A stretch of 33,423 nucleotides of DNA from an uncultured Acidimicrobiales bacterium (lineage in GTDB: Bacteria > Actinomycetota > Acidimicrobiia > Acidimicrobiales > SZUA-35). Within the stretch, counting starts at the first letter, position 1; the number at the start of each line of letters is the position of its first letter. The position numbers and the translations under genes are program-made. Positions 6,826-15,053 of the stretch are shown here, piece by piece. Below the pieces are notes generated by a model. That model searched no databases, had not been told where the DNA came from, and saw only the letters and a program-made list of their open reading frames with translations. The DNA is taken from positions 1 to 33,423 of the forward strand of contig CALEWY010000103.1 in NCBI GenBank assembly GCA_937925335.1. Reading direction: 5' to 3'.

Positions 6826-7719
6826 GTGTCCGCTGAGACGGTCTTGACGATTCTTGCCAGACTGCAGGCTGTGGTTGTCGGGAACTGGATAACGCGAGCG
6901 AACCAGATCGTGGACATCGTTCGAGACGACCCGGCGGCGCCGCACACGCTCGACACCCTCGCATCGGCGGCGAACTCGGCGCCTCACAACTTTCATCGGC
7001 GATTCCAGGAGGCCATTGGTGAGACACCGGTGCAGTTCGTTCGTCGGTCTCGCGTCGAGCGAGCCGCGTATCTGATGATGGCGACTCCCGACCGAACGTT
7101 GACCGACATCGCACACAGCACCGGCTTTAGCGACTCGAGTGACTTCTCTCGATCCTTCAAGCGGCACTACGGATCGGCGCCCTCTGCGTGGTCTCGCAAC
7201 GTCGAGCGCTCGGTCTCTTCCATCGCTCAGGCCTCGAGCGACGTGCGCGTGATCAGTCGGGCTCCGATGCGTCTTGCAACTGTCAGCGTTCCAGGCATTT
7301 TTGGTCTCGACGACCTTCGGCCCGGCTACGAGAGCCTCTGCGAATGGATGGCCGAAGTAGGAGTTGATCTGGCGAGGTCGACCCTCGTCGGCGCGAGCTT
7401 CGACAACTACCGGACGACACCTCGAGACCGCATTCGATACACGTTCGGCTTTGTGGTGCCTGATGGAGTCGAGCCGTCGGGACCGGTTGTGATGCGAGAG
7501 CTGCCGTCGTTTACGGCAGCGGCCGTTTCGATTGACGGTCCGTTGTCGTCGATCGCAGTCGCGTGGGACCACCTCTACGACGATTGGTTCCCAGCGCGCC
7601 CATGGGAGCCAGCATCGATGCCTGCCCTCAAGCTGTTTCGTCGGCGTCCGGATGAAACGGGCTGGGATCACTTCGAACTCGATTGCGCCGTCGCCTTCCG
7701 CTCCGGGCACGACCTCTAG
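6826..7719 (+). CDS. AraC-type regulator with GyrI-like effector domain
   Basis: 297 residues. An AraC/XylS double helix-turn-helix comes first (about residues 28-130). It includes LDTLASAANSAPHNFHRRFQ and the second recognition unit DRTLTDIAHSTGFSDSSDFS, closed by FKRHYGSAPSAWS. The C-terminal 155 residues form a GyrI-like/SOUL-type ligand-binding domain, with PMRLATVSVPGIFG at its start and LPSFTAAAVSIDGPLSS. This arrangement occurs in drug- or small-molecule-responsive activators such as Rob. The GTG at 6826 gives a 20-residue preface that the family lacks. An in-frame GTG at 6871 would leave 60 bp for the divergent promoters and may be the true start. It likely regulates itself and the PhnB-like gene. 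Confidence 0.85.
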   Translation: MSAETVLTILARLQAVVVGNWITRANQIVDIVRDDPAAPHTLDTLASAANSAPHNFHRRFQEAIGETPVQFVRRSRVERAAYLMMATPDRTLTDIAHSTGFSDSSDFSRSFKRHYGSAPSAWSRNVERSVSSIAQASSDVRVISRAPMRLATVSVPGIFGLDDLRPGYESLCEWMAEVGVDLARSTLVGASFDNYRTTPRDRIRYTFGFVVPDGVEPSGPVVMRELPSFTAAAVSIDGPLSSIAVAWDHLYDDWFPARPWEPASMPALKLFRRRPDETGWDHFELDCAVAFRSGHDL

Positions 7720-7777
7720 CGTTTAAGCCACTCGGGTCAGAGCGCAGAGCAGCCAAATCGGTTGAAATGGCGGCCGT

Positions 7778-8323
7778 CTACTCCGATTCTGGTTCTGAGC
7801 TTGGGGGAGCGGCGGCACCGATGATGGTGGCGGCGGCTTCTTTGGCGGTCATCGATGTTGTGTCGAGGACCAGGTCGGCTGCTTCGGTGAGCCAGGGTCG
7901 AGCCTCGGTGAAGCGGGCGATGTGGTCAAGCCGCCACTGCCGCGCTTGGCTTTCGACCTCATCGGTTTCGATCCGACGTCGCAGCTCGTCCTCATCGCAA
8001 TCAAGCGCCACGTGGAAGACCGGCATCGAGCGCTCGGCAAACGCCTGCATGAGCTCTTGCCAGTACGTCTCGACGAACACGGTCTGCGGCATCAGCATCG
8101 CTGTCGGCTTCGTCAGCTCAACGATCTCTTGGGCAACAGCGGGGACGAGCGCTCGCCATGGTGGGAGATCTTGAAAGTCGTCGAACTCGACGTCTTTCAG
8201 ATTGTCCATCAACAAGAACCCGACGTGCTCGGGATCAAACAGCCTCCAGTCCGTGGAGTCGAGAATGGCTTGGCATGTCGTGGTCTTCCCGACACCGAAG
8301 GTTCCATTGATCCAAACGATCAT
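7778..8323 (-). CDS. TmrB-like P-loop nucleotide-binding protein
   Basis: 181 residues. The N-terminus MIVWINGTFGVGKTTTCQAI is a Walker A motif in the form seen in TmrB, the Bacillus tunicamycin-resistance protein, and the similarity continues through FDPEHVGFLLMDNL and DDFQDLPPWRALVP. In TmrB the equivalent region reads DPEKMGF followed by DFQ-x-x-P-x-W-R-A. The rest (VFHVALDCDEDELRRRIETD) looks like the lid of a small kinase. It may phosphorylate or bind a nucleoside-type compound; resistance is not established. The annotation rests on my recollection of TmrB, so I leave the gene symbol empty. It starts 68 bp from the first of two 47-bp repeats. Confidence 0.75.
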   Translation of the reverse strand: MIVWINGTFGVGKTTTCQAILDSTDWRLFDPEHVGFLLMDNLKDVEFDDFQDLPPWRALVPAVAQEIVELTKPTAMLMPQTVFVETYWQELMQAFAERSMPVFHVALDCDEDELRRRIETDEVESQARQWRLDHIARFTEARPWLTEAADLVLDTTSMTAKEAAATIIGAAAPPSSEPESE

Positions 8324-8390
8324 TGGCGGACCCTAGAACGGCATCGCGGAGAACCGGCTTCGCGTCCGTCTCTCGCAGGCACCCGTCGTT

Positions 8391-8437
8391 CTTGGCGCGA
8401 GATTGGTCGTCAAGCAACCACAAACGGGCCGAGAAGC
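8391..8437. repeat. 47-bp direct repeat, copy 1
   Basis: A 47-bp segment identical at 44 positions to 8953-8999, in the same orientation, with 515 bp between the two. The inner 32-base block around gattggtcgtcaagcaacca is unbroken. The ends form imperfect inverted arms (cttggcgcg and cgggccgag). It lies between the TmrB-like gene and the VOC gene. Confidence 0.85.
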
Positions 8438-8493
8438 GCTGGTGCCGCGTTCCTCGGCAGGTCGCGTCGGGAATGACGTAATAGCGTCGGCCT

Positions 8494-8928
8494 ATGAGTG
8501 ATGACAAAACACGTGGTCGGGTCACAGGGGTTGGCGGCGTCTTCTTTCGGAGCCCCGACCCTGCCGCAACTCGAGAGTGGTACGCCGAGCATCTCGGTCT
8601 TGGGACCGACGACTACGGGACGAACTTTCGATGGCGCTCTCACTCCGATCCAGAAAGCGTCGGCCATACGCAATGGAGCCCGTTCGACCAAGACACCGAC
8701 TACTTCGGCGACTCGGCTCAGCAAGCGATGGTCAACTATCGAGTCGACGATCTCGATGCGATCTTGGAACGCCTGCAGGCGTCAGGTGTTGCGCTGGCAG
8801 GAGAGATGCAGGTCGAGCCATTTGGTCGGTTCCAGCACGTGATCGACGGTGATGGCCGTCGAATCGAACTGTGGGAGCCGGTCGATCAGGAGTACGCCAC
8901 GATCGTCGACGGGGTCACCGATTCGTGA
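8494..8928 (+). CDS. VOC family protein (glyoxalase-like)
   Basis: 144 residues. It begins TGVGGVFFRSPDPAATREWY, a standard first VOC beta-alpha unit, contains VNYRVDDLDAILERLQASGV for the second unit, and ends FQHVIDGDGRRIELWEP with the terminal metal-ligand Glu in IELWEP. The domain is complete and the reading frame clean. Related proteins act on unknown substrates or bind toxic compounds. It is a single-gene unit flanked on both sides by the 47-bp repeats at 8391 and 8953, which makes it look like a discrete gene block. Codon usage is similar to its neighbours, so recent foreign origin is not evident. Confidence 0.85.
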   Translation: MSDDKTRGRVTGVGGVFFRSPDPAATREWYAEHLGLGTDDYGTNFRWRSHSDPESVGHTQWSPFDQDTDYFGDSAQQAMVNYRVDDLDAILERLQASGVALAGEMQVEPFGRFQHVIDGDGRRIELWEPVDQEYATIVDGVTDS

Positions 8929-8952
8929 CGCCGTGGTCTCACGTGATGCGTG

Positions 8953-8999
8953 CTCGGCGCGAGATTGGTCGTCAAGCAACCACAAGCGCGCCGAGAAGC
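8953..8999. repeat. 47-bp direct repeat, copy 2
   Basis: Matches copy 1 at 44 of 47 positions. Here the ends form a perfect 9-bp inverted pair, CTCGGCGCG and CGCGCCGAG, enclosing the conserved centre. Read leftward, both copies encode FSARLWLLDDQSRA, and two of the three differences are silent in that frame. Confidence 0.85.
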
Positions 9000-9040
9000 A
9001 TGCGATCTCAACGCCCCGGGGAGCCGAACCAGCTCGAGTG

Positions 9041-11572
9041 CTAGTCGAGCGTGCGAGCGTTGTTGATCAGGCCGAGGTGTGAGTAGGCCTGCGGGATATT
9101 GCCGAGCGCTCGGCCGTGGGTCGTGTCGAACTCTTCGGCCATCAGACCGGTTGCGCCGACGAGCGACACGAGCTCTTCGAACAACTCTGAGGCGTCATCT
9201 CGGCGACCGGTGAGCGCCATGGCGTCGATCAGCCAGCTCGTCATCATGTTGAAGCCACCCTCTCGCCCGGGCAGACCATCGTCTTCGAGATAGCGATAGA
9301 CGGTTGGCCCGTCACGAAGCTCTCGTTCGACCGCATCGACGGTCGATACGAAGCGAGGATCGGTCGGGTCGACCAGGCCCCACAGTCCGATGGCGAGAAC
9401 GGACGCATCGAGATCGTCGCCGTCGTAGGCCGCCGTGAAGCTGCCTCGACCCTCGTCCCAACCGTTGGCCAGAACATCGGCGGCAATCTCGTCACGAAGC
9501 TCAACCCATGCGGCCGGCTCACGATCCAAGAACTGATCAGCGATGGCGATCGCTCGATCGACCGTCACCCAACACATCACCTTCGAGTAGACGTGATGAC
9601 GAGGCGGTTTGCGGATCTCCCAGATGCCGTGGTCGGGTTCGTGCCAGCGGCGCGACACACCGAGGACCATGTCCTCAACCAGTCGCCAGTGTTCGGCCGA
9701 AAGGGCCTCGCCTCGGGACAACAAGAGGTGGACAAGGTCGACGACTGGTCCGAAGACATCGAGCTGCACCTGACCGTCAGCTGCGTTGCCAACACGAACG
9801 GGGCGCGAGCCGCCATAGCCGGGAAGCTCGGCGATCTCCGCTTCTGAAGGCAGGTGGCGGCCGGTCACGTTGTAGAGCGGAGCGAGGCGCTCGGGGTCGT
9901 TGCGGGTCTCGAGAATTCCGAGCACCCAATCGAGGAACGCCATGCCCTCAGCGTGTGATCCGAGGTTGGCGAGCGCCGATGCGCTCATCGCCGCGTCGCG
10001 CAGCCAGCAATAGCGATAGTCCCAGTTGCGGATGCCGCCGAGATGTTCGGGAAGACTTGTGGTGGCGGCCGCCAAGATTGCGCCGGTCGGTCCGTGGCTC
10101 AATCCCTTGAGCGTGATTGCGCTCCGGGCAACGAGCTCGCGTTCGAGTGTTGGCAGTTCGAGCTTCTCGACCCAGCTCTTCCAGAACCGAGCGCTGTCTT
10201 CTCGACGGTCAGCTTCGACCCGCGCATCGGCCCGCAGCGTGCCGGTTCCGGCTCGAAGCTCGAGGGCCACCGAACCACCGTCGAGTTGGACGGTGCCCCG
10301 AGCGGTCTGATGAATGCCGTCTTGAATGATCTCCCAGCTGACCTCGGGCGCACGAAGCACCATGAGGTCAGCGGTGCCCATCACGACGATGCCGTCGTCT
10401 CGCACTTCAAGCTGAGTTGGCACTCGACCAAAGTCGATTCGAGGGGCGAAATCGATCGTGGCTTCGCCGCTTCCTTCGAGAACTCGAATGAGGTCGGAGC
10501 GGCCGGCGAGCCGACGGGAACGCCCGCTCGACACATCGAGATAGTCCGACACGGTGAAGGTCTTGAACTTCGATTCGAGGACCATCGTGTTCGTGCGATA
10601 GCGCTGATCGAGCACGGGAGATCCGTCGCTGGCAGAGACGGCGAAGTGGCCGGCTGATGGGCCGCCGAGGAGTTCGGCGAACACGGCACCGGAATCGATG
10701 CGAGGTGCACACATCCACGTCACACGTGCGTCAGGTGTGACGATCGCCGCAGTGCGAAGGTCCGACAGCATGGAGTGATCTTCGATCGGAACGAGTCCTG
10801 ACCCTTGCACCCACTCGGCTCGGAGCTCGGCCACCAGGGCAAGAATTTGAGCGACCGTGTCGGTGCTTGGGACTCGGAATGCTGCAGCGGTGCCACCTTC
10901 GCCGACCTTGATGCCAACGTCGGGTCCGGCCATCGTTTTGAAGCCGTCTTCGTCGGTGACATCGTCGCCGAGGAACAACACGGCCGAGGCGCCAACCTGA
11001 TGGCGAATCGTCTCGAGCGCCCAACCCTTGTTCGTTTCGATCACGGCCATCTCGACGATGTCGTGGCCGTTGCGGGTGTAGACGTTGTCCCAACTCGCTG
11101 GGCCACGAACGAGTTCGTCTCGCGCCGTCTGAGCGGTGTCCTCGTCGAGGGTTCGGAGATGGAAGGTGACACCGGTGGGCTTCTCTTCAACCCGGGCGCC
11201 GAACTTGTGTCCGAGTTCTTGCACCGACTCGGTGAGGCGTTGACGAACCGCGACGAGTTCCGGAGCAAGCTGGGCGGCGAATCCGAGATCGAACTCGCTG
11301 CCATGACTGCCGACGAGACGAATCTCTTCGGGAAGGCGCGACAGAGTTGCGAGATCTCGAAGGCTGCGTCCAGAGATGACGGTGACGTGAGTATTGCCAA
11401 GCTCCGCCAACGCCCGCATCGCCGCAACCGAGTCACGGTTGGCCGTGGCATCCATGGGATTGTCGACCAGCGGTGCGACGGTGCCGTCGTAGTCGCAGGC
11501 AACAAGCAACGATGGCACGCGTGCCAGTTGCCGAATCCGCTCGCCAAGTTCGGCAAGGTTGTCGCTCGTCAT
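9041..11572 (-). CDS. Trehalose-6-phosphate phosphatase fused to GH15 hydrolase
   Basis: 843 residues, two enzymes in one chain. Residues 1-250 form a HAD-type trehalose-phosphatase: DYDGTVAPL (27-35, with nucleophile Asp27 and Asp29), VTVISGRSL, LVGSHGSEFD, and FLGDDVTDEDGF near residue 204. Residues 260-843 are a glycoside hydrolase family 15 enzyme. They start with a beta-sandwich (TAAIVTPDARVTWMCAPRID) and continue with the (alpha/alpha)6 barrel bearing GGIRNWDYRYCWLRDA near 510, GIWEIRKPPRHHVYSK near 650 (candidate acid Glu) and GLMAEEFDTTHGRALGN near 810 (candidate base Glu). Mycobacterial GH15 proteins of this type are trehalases. The chain could thus make trehalose from its phosphate and also split trehalose or a related glucoside. 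It is cytosolic, as no signal peptide is seen. Confidence 0.9.
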   Translation of the reverse strand: MTSDNLAELGERIRQLARVPSLLVACDYDGTVAPLVDNPMDATANRDSVAAMRALAELGNTHVTVISGRSLRDLATLSRLPEEIRLVGSHGSEFDLGFAAQLAPELVAVRQRLTESVQELGHKFGARVEEKPTGVTFHLRTLDEDTAQTARDELVRGPASWDNVYTRNGHDIVEMAVIETNKGWALETIRHQVGASAVLFLGDDVTDEDGFKTMAGPDVGIKVGEGGTAAAFRVPSTDTVAQILALVAELRAEWVQGSGLVPIEDHSMLSDLRTAAIVTPDARVTWMCAPRIDSGAVFAELLGGPSAGHFAVSASDGSPVLDQRYRTNTMVLESKFKTFTVSDYLDVSSGRSRRLAGRSDLIRVLEGSGEATIDFAPRIDFGRVPTQLEVRDDGIVVMGTADLMVLRAPEVSWEIIQDGIHQTARGTVQLDGGSVALELRAGTGTLRADARVEADRREDSARFWKSWVEKLELPTLERELVARSAITLKGLSHGPTGAILAAATTSLPEHLGGIRNWDYRYCWLRDAAMSASALANLGSHAEGMAFLDWVLGILETRNDPERLAPLYNVTGRHLPSEAEIAELPGYGGSRPVRVGNAADGQVQLDVFGPVVDLVHLLLSRGEALSAEHWRLVEDMVLGVSRRWHEPDHGIWEIRKPPRHHVYSKVMCWVTVDRAIAIADQFLDREPAAWVELRDEIAADVLANGWDEGRGSFTAAYDGDDLDASVLAIGLWGLVDPTDPRFVSTVDAVERELRDGPTVYRYLEDDGLPGREGGFNMMTSWLIDAMALTGRRDDASELFEELVSLVGATGLMAEEFDTTHGRALGNIPQAYSHLGLINNARTLD

Positions 11573-11665
11573 GAGAACTCAGGACCTCCGAATGAGAACG
11601 CAACGCTATCGCCTCCCGCCCTGGGTGGCAGAGACACCGACCTCTCATCTGTCACGCTGAAGGGC

Positions 11666-11914
11666 ATGTGTCGCAACATCACGATTCTTCGAGGGCTCGA
11701 GCCACCAGCAACGGAAGACGAGATCGCCGCCTCTGCGCTCCAATACGTGCGGAAAGTAAGCGGAATTCGCCATCCAACAGCGAATACTGAGGAGGTCTTT
11801 CAGCGGGCGGTCGACGCCATCGCAGAGGCCACCGCCGTCCTGCTCGCTGATCTGCCCCCGCGCAAGCAACCGCCGACCAAGGTCCCCCCAATGCGAATTC
11901 ACGGAAAAGCGTGA
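11666..11914 (+). CDS. DUF2277 family protein
   Basis: 82 residues matching a widespread small family: MCRNITILRGLEPPATEDEI, then AASALQYVRKVSGIRHPT and a helix ending in AEATAVLLADLPP. The near-invariant MCRNI start and ALQYVRKVSG segment make recognition secure. No function is known. The family's Met-Cys-Arg-Asn opening fixes the start at 11666; GAAGGG precedes it by one base, which is tight for a ribosome site. Its stop overlaps the next gene's GTG (GTGA), so the two are translationally coupled. Confidence 0.88.
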   Translation: MCRNITILRGLEPPATEDEIAASALQYVRKVSGIRHPTANTEEVFQRAVDAIAEATAVLLADLPPRKQPPTKVPPMRIHGKA

Positions 11915-13257
11915 ACCAACCGAAGGCCCGTCGATCGGTGCCGGAAGGTTTGCTTCTCGGCACCGCAGCACTGTGCGCTTCGGTGATGGTGATGATCGGC
12001 TTGTGGTGGGCGACCACCCGATCGTTTGAATCCGAGGCCGCCGCGCCTGGATCAGAACAGACCGAGAGCGGGCCAACCCAGACCCAACCGACTGAGCAGG
12101 CGCCGCCGAGTGAGCCGCCGCCGAGCGAGCCACCACCGCCCCCGTCGACCCCGCCTCAAGAGGCGCCACCGACGACGGAGTTCGAAAGCGATGTCGAACT
12201 CACCGATTGCCCAGTCGGCACCTCGCCAGAGAATGACGCCATCATCTGTGATCTTGTCCACTTCGTGGAGGACGCTCGCGGTCGTCCGTTCCAGCGCTAC
12301 CCAACGGTCGAACTCGTCGAGAACGACGCCTTCGATGAGCAAGTGCTGGCCGACTTCGATCAGAGCGTCAGCGAGTTGCAAACGACGGGTGATGTCTTGC
12401 GTTCACTCGAGATCATCGATGCCGACGCCGATTTGGTTTCGTTGTTCCGAGCATCACTCGAAGTCGGCGTGTTGGGTTTCTATGACCCGGACTCTGAAGA
12501 ACTCGTCGTGCGCGGCGACAACCTCGATCTCTTCGTGCAGAGCGTGGTCGTACACGAACTCGTGCATGCGCACGATGATCAATGGCTCGATCTCAACCTC
12601 AGTGCATTCGACGATGCGGAGGATGAATCCGGCTTTGGTTACCTCTCCATCGTGGAAGGCAACGCAACGCGTATCGAGGACGATTGGGTCGATTCGCTGA
12701 GCAGCGACGATCAGACGGAGCTCCGCTTGCTCGCCAATTCTGCGTTGTCGGCAGAGGACTTCGCTGTTCTGTCCGCCCTGCCTTCGTTCCTGCTCGAGAT
12801 TCAGTCGGCGCCCTATATCGACGGGCCGGTTCTCGTCGGCGAGATCGAGGCTGCTGGGGGAGAGGACGCGGTTGACGAAGCCTTTGCGAACCCGCCACGG
12901 TCGAGCGAACAAGTGCTCCATCCCGACGCCCTGTTCGGCAACGATGAGCCGATCGCAGTGCCACCCGTTGCCTTCGATGGGGTCGAGATCGATTCCGGAG
13001 TCTTCGGCGAGCTCAGCATCCGCGGCTGGCTTGGTCGAACGGCTGCCGAGGGTTGGGGCGGTGATCGCTACGTCACCTTCGAACGTGGTGCGGATCTCTG
13101 CACGACTCTCGACGTCGTGATGGACTCCGCTGCCGAACTTGGCGAGCTCGAATCCTCAGCCAATGACTGGGCGAGCGCAGCGACCGACCGGACGGTGGAG
13201 CGCACCGTTGAACGAACCGGAGACCAAGTCACGATCACGGGCTGCATCTCGAGATAG
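11911..13257 (+). CDS. Membrane-anchored HExxH metallopeptidase-like protein
   Basis: 448 residues. A short basic N-terminus precedes one transmembrane helix (GLLLGTAALCASVMVMIGLW, about 13-32) with no cleavage site, so this is a type II anchored protein with its body outside. Residues 45-90 are a Pro/Glu/Thr linker. The body contains VVHELVHAHDDQ (zinc motif His215-Glu-x-x-His219). A likely third ligand or structural Glu is in IVEGNATRIEDDW, near residue 249. CDLVHFVEDARGRPF resembles other actinobacterial extracellular domains. Paired cysteines in the body would suit an oxidising exterior. The substrate is unknown, and the family is not one I can name. Start GTG 11911 overlaps the DUF2277 stop by four bases. 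Confidence 0.8.
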   Translation: MNQPKARRSVPEGLLLGTAALCASVMVMIGLWWATTRSFESEAAAPGSEQTESGPTQTQPTEQAPPSEPPPSEPPPPPSTPPQEAPPTTEFESDVELTDCPVGTSPENDAIICDLVHFVEDARGRPFQRYPTVELVENDAFDEQVLADFDQSVSELQTTGDVLRSLEIIDADADLVSLFRASLEVGVLGFYDPDSEELVVRGDNLDLFVQSVVVHELVHAHDDQWLDLNLSAFDDAEDESGFGYLSIVEGNATRIEDDWVDSLSSDDQTELRLLANSALSAEDFAVLSALPSFLLEIQSAPYIDGPVLVGEIEAAGGEDAVDEAFANPPRSSEQVLHPDALFGNDEPIAVPPVAFDGVEIDSGVFGELSIRGWLGRTAAEGWGGDRYVTFERGADLCTTLDVVMDSAAELGELESSANDWASAATDRTVERTVERTGDQVTITGCISR

Positions 13258-13326
13258 CGGCAATCGTTGAGGAGTATCTGGTGATGCGTATTTCCGGATC
13301 GCTGCGATGTGAGGCAGGCTGAGCGG

Positions 13327-14226
13327 ATGAAGATTCGCATTGGCTACGGGCTCGGCACGCGCAGCGACACGAACGACCAGGATCGGTTCACCGAATTGGT
13401 CGACGGCCTTGAACACCACGGTTTCGATTCGTTGTGGTTGTCCGAGCGGATCAGCGGTGAGTGCCCTGACCCGCTCGTGGGCATGGCGTTCGCTGTTGCT
13501 CGGACGAAGAAGTTGAAGGTCGGCATGTCGGTGATGGTGCTGCCAGGCCGCAACCCGGTGGTGCTCGCGAAGTCGCTCGCCAGTCTCGATCGAATCTCGA
13601 ACGGGCGACTCCTTCCAGCGTTTGGTCTTGGTATTGCGAACGCAGCCGAACATCAGGCCTTTGGTGTCGACCGCAAAGATCGGGGCGGCTGGTTTAACGA
13701 AGCGCTTCCGTTGATGAAGCGGCTCTGGCTTGAAGACAACGTGAGCCACGACGGCAAACGCTTCACGATCGACGACGTGACGATTCGGCCGAAGCCGATG
13801 CAGACACCGCTCGAGGTTTGGCTCGGAGGTATCGCTCCGCTCGAGCTGAAGCGGATCGGCCGCCATGGCGACGGATGGCTGCCGTCGTTCTGCACACCGG
13901 CCCAAGTCGCCGAGGCCAGGGTCACGATCGAGCAGATCGCAGCGGAGAACGATCGAGAGATCGAAGACGAACACTACGGAGCGCTGATTCCCTACCGCCG
14001 TGACGATGAGCCGTTGAACGATCAGTACCGAGCGATCATCGAGGCGAGAAACCCCGGTGCCGATCCGGACAGCATCATCCCGACCAAGGATGGCCTCGAG
14101 AAAGTGTTGCAGGGGTTCATCGACGAGGGCTTCTCGAAGTTCGTCGTGATCCCGGCGACCGAACCCGAGGAGTGGGAGCCCGAACTCGCCGAGGTGGCTT
14201 CCATCTGCAAGCCAATGGAGAACTAG
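13327..14226 (+). CDS. Luciferase-like, probably F420-dependent oxidoreductase
   Basis: 299 residues of the luciferase-like monooxygenase (TIM-barrel) superfamily: IRIGYGLGTR at the start, HHGFDSLWLSERISGE, VGMSVMVLPGRNPVVLAKSL, and SNGRLLPAFGLGIANAAEHQ, the standard loop of F420-using members. RHGDGWLPSFCTPAQVAEAR near the end is also typical. It resembles actinobacterial putative F420-dependent enzymes of TIGR03854 type; substrate unknown. The ATG at 13327 fits the family. A GTG at 13309 would add six unneeded residues. It is followed after 9 bp by a nitroreductase gene, so the two are probably one transcript and both handle deazaflavin or flavin redox. Confidence 0.85.
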   Translation: MKIRIGYGLGTRSDTNDQDRFTELVDGLEHHGFDSLWLSERISGECPDPLVGMAFAVARTKKLKVGMSVMVLPGRNPVVLAKSLASLDRISNGRLLPAFGLGIANAAEHQAFGVDRKDRGGWFNEALPLMKRLWLEDNVSHDGKRFTIDDVTIRPKPMQTPLEVWLGGIAPLELKRIGRHGDGWLPSFCTPAQVAEARVTIEQIAAENDREIEDEHYGALIPYRRDDEPLNDQYRAIIEARNPGADPDSIIPTKDGLEKVLQGFIDEGFSKFVVIPATEPEEWEPELAEVASICKPMEN

Positions 14227-14235
14227 CTTGGCGAG

Positions 14236-14895
14236 ATGAACCTCGATCTCAGCGCTGACGAAGTCCTCACCACCACCCGTTCGGTCCGCAAGCGGCTCGA
14301 CTTCGACAAGCCGGTGCCGAAGGAACTCGTTCTTGAATGCCTGGACATTGCGCTCCAGGCACCGACCGGATCCAACAGCCAGGGCTGGCAGTGGATGGTG
14401 ATCGAGGATGCGGAGAAGAAGAAGGCGATCGCCGACCTCTACCGCAAGAACTTCAACGCCTACGCCTCCATGCCCGGCCGTGAGTATGAAGCGGGCGACA
14501 CCCGAGCCGAGCGTCAAGACAAGGTCCGTTCGTCGGCCGGCTATCTCTCGGAGAACTTCGAAAAGGCGCCGTATCTGGTCATCCCGATGATCGAGGGTCG
14601 GCTCGGCGAAGGCACGCCGACGGCGTCACAAGCTGGCGGATGGGGTTCAATCCTTCCAGCCGTGTGGAGCTTCATGCTGGCGTTGCGAGCTCGAGGGCTC
14701 GGCTCGGCGTGGACGACGTTGCACCTCCCAGACGAGGAAGCCGCTGCTGAGATCCTCGGTATCCCGTTTGACACCTACACCCAGGCTGGTCTGTTCCCGG
14801 TCGCCTACACCAAAGGCACCGACTTCAAGCTCGCCAAACGCCTCCCCGCGGCCGAGCTCACCCACTGGGACACCTTCGGTAACCGCCAAGCCTGA
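14236..14895 (+). CDS. Nitroreductase family protein
   Basis: 219 residues. TTTRSVRKRLDFDKPVPKEL holds the R-S-x-R flavin-phosphate contact of nitroreductases, and ALQAPTGSNSQGWQWMVIED is the usual second FMN-binding stretch with PTGSNSQ. GWGSILPAVWSFMLALRARG and LGSAWTTLHL match the dimer-interface helix and the LGS-x-W-x-T motif. The fold is complete. These enzymes use FMN and NAD(P)H to reduce nitro groups, quinones or enones, and some actinobacterial members act with F420. It lies 9 bp after the luciferase-like gene in the same direction. A cluster of palindromes follows the stop within 7 bp. Confidence 0.88.
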   Translation: MNLDLSADEVLTTTRSVRKRLDFDKPVPKELVLECLDIALQAPTGSNSQGWQWMVIEDAEKKKAIADLYRKNFNAYASMPGREYEAGDTRAERQDKVRSSAGYLSENFEKAPYLVIPMIEGRLGEGTPTASQAGGWGSILPAVWSFMLALRARGLGSAWTTLHLPDEEAAAEILGIPFDTYTQAGLFPVAYTKGTDFKLAKRLPAAELTHWDTFGNRQA

Positions 14896-14901
14896 CCTTT
14901 C

Positions 14902-14936
14902 GAACCCTCTGCGGTCTCTGAGACCGCAGTGGGTTC
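14902..14936. repeat. Palindromic repeat 1 (35 bp)
   Basis: Two 17-base arms differing at one position around a one-base centre. The arms begin GAACCC and end GGGTTC, and the 21-bp core (14909-14929) has arms CTGCGGTCTC and GAGACCGCAG. It starts 7 bp after the nitroreductase stop, where it could act as a transcript terminator in both directions. Confidence 0.9.
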
Positions 14937-14944
14937 AGAACCGG

Positions 14945-14965
14945 CTGTGGTCTCAGAGACCGCAG
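14945..14965. repeat. Palindromic repeat 2 (21-bp core)
   Basis: Second copy of the core, with arms CTGTGGTCTC and GAGACCGCAG. It differs from copy 1 by a T for C in the left arm, which leaves a G-U pair in RNA, and by an A at the centre. Confidence 0.88.
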
Positions 14966-14997
14966 AGGGTCAGACGGCTCGCGGTGGCGGGCGCGGT

Positions 14998-15018
14998 CCG
15001 AAAACAGTGGGTTTTCGG
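14998..15018. terminator. Perfect 8-bp hairpin between repeat copies
   Basis: CCGAAAAC and GTTTTCGG around the loop AGTGG. No U-run follows, so it is a structural or factor-dependent stop at best. The sequence is unrelated to the flanking 21-bp palindromes. Confidence 0.5.
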
Positions 15019-15053
15019 GAATCCCTGTTGCTGCAGGTGCAAGAGGGAACCGA

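Noticed and set aside
6820..7710. A 296-codon minus-strand frame opposite the AraC-type gene
   Set aside because: Arg/His-rich with no motif, fully inside a well-supported gene on the other strand.
8391..8999. Integron attC sites around the VOC gene
   Set aside because: The repeats lack the RYYYAAC and GTTRRRY ends and there is no integrase nearby.
10805..11665. A long plus-strand frame opposite the OtsB part of the fusion gene
   Set aside because: It is antisense shadow. Only its last 82 codons, from the ATG at 11666 (DUF2277), are real.
13156..14517. A 453-codon open frame on the minus strand
   Set aside because: It lies opposite the luciferase-like gene and parts of its neighbours, has no recognisable domain, and is explained by high GC content leaving the antisense frame open.
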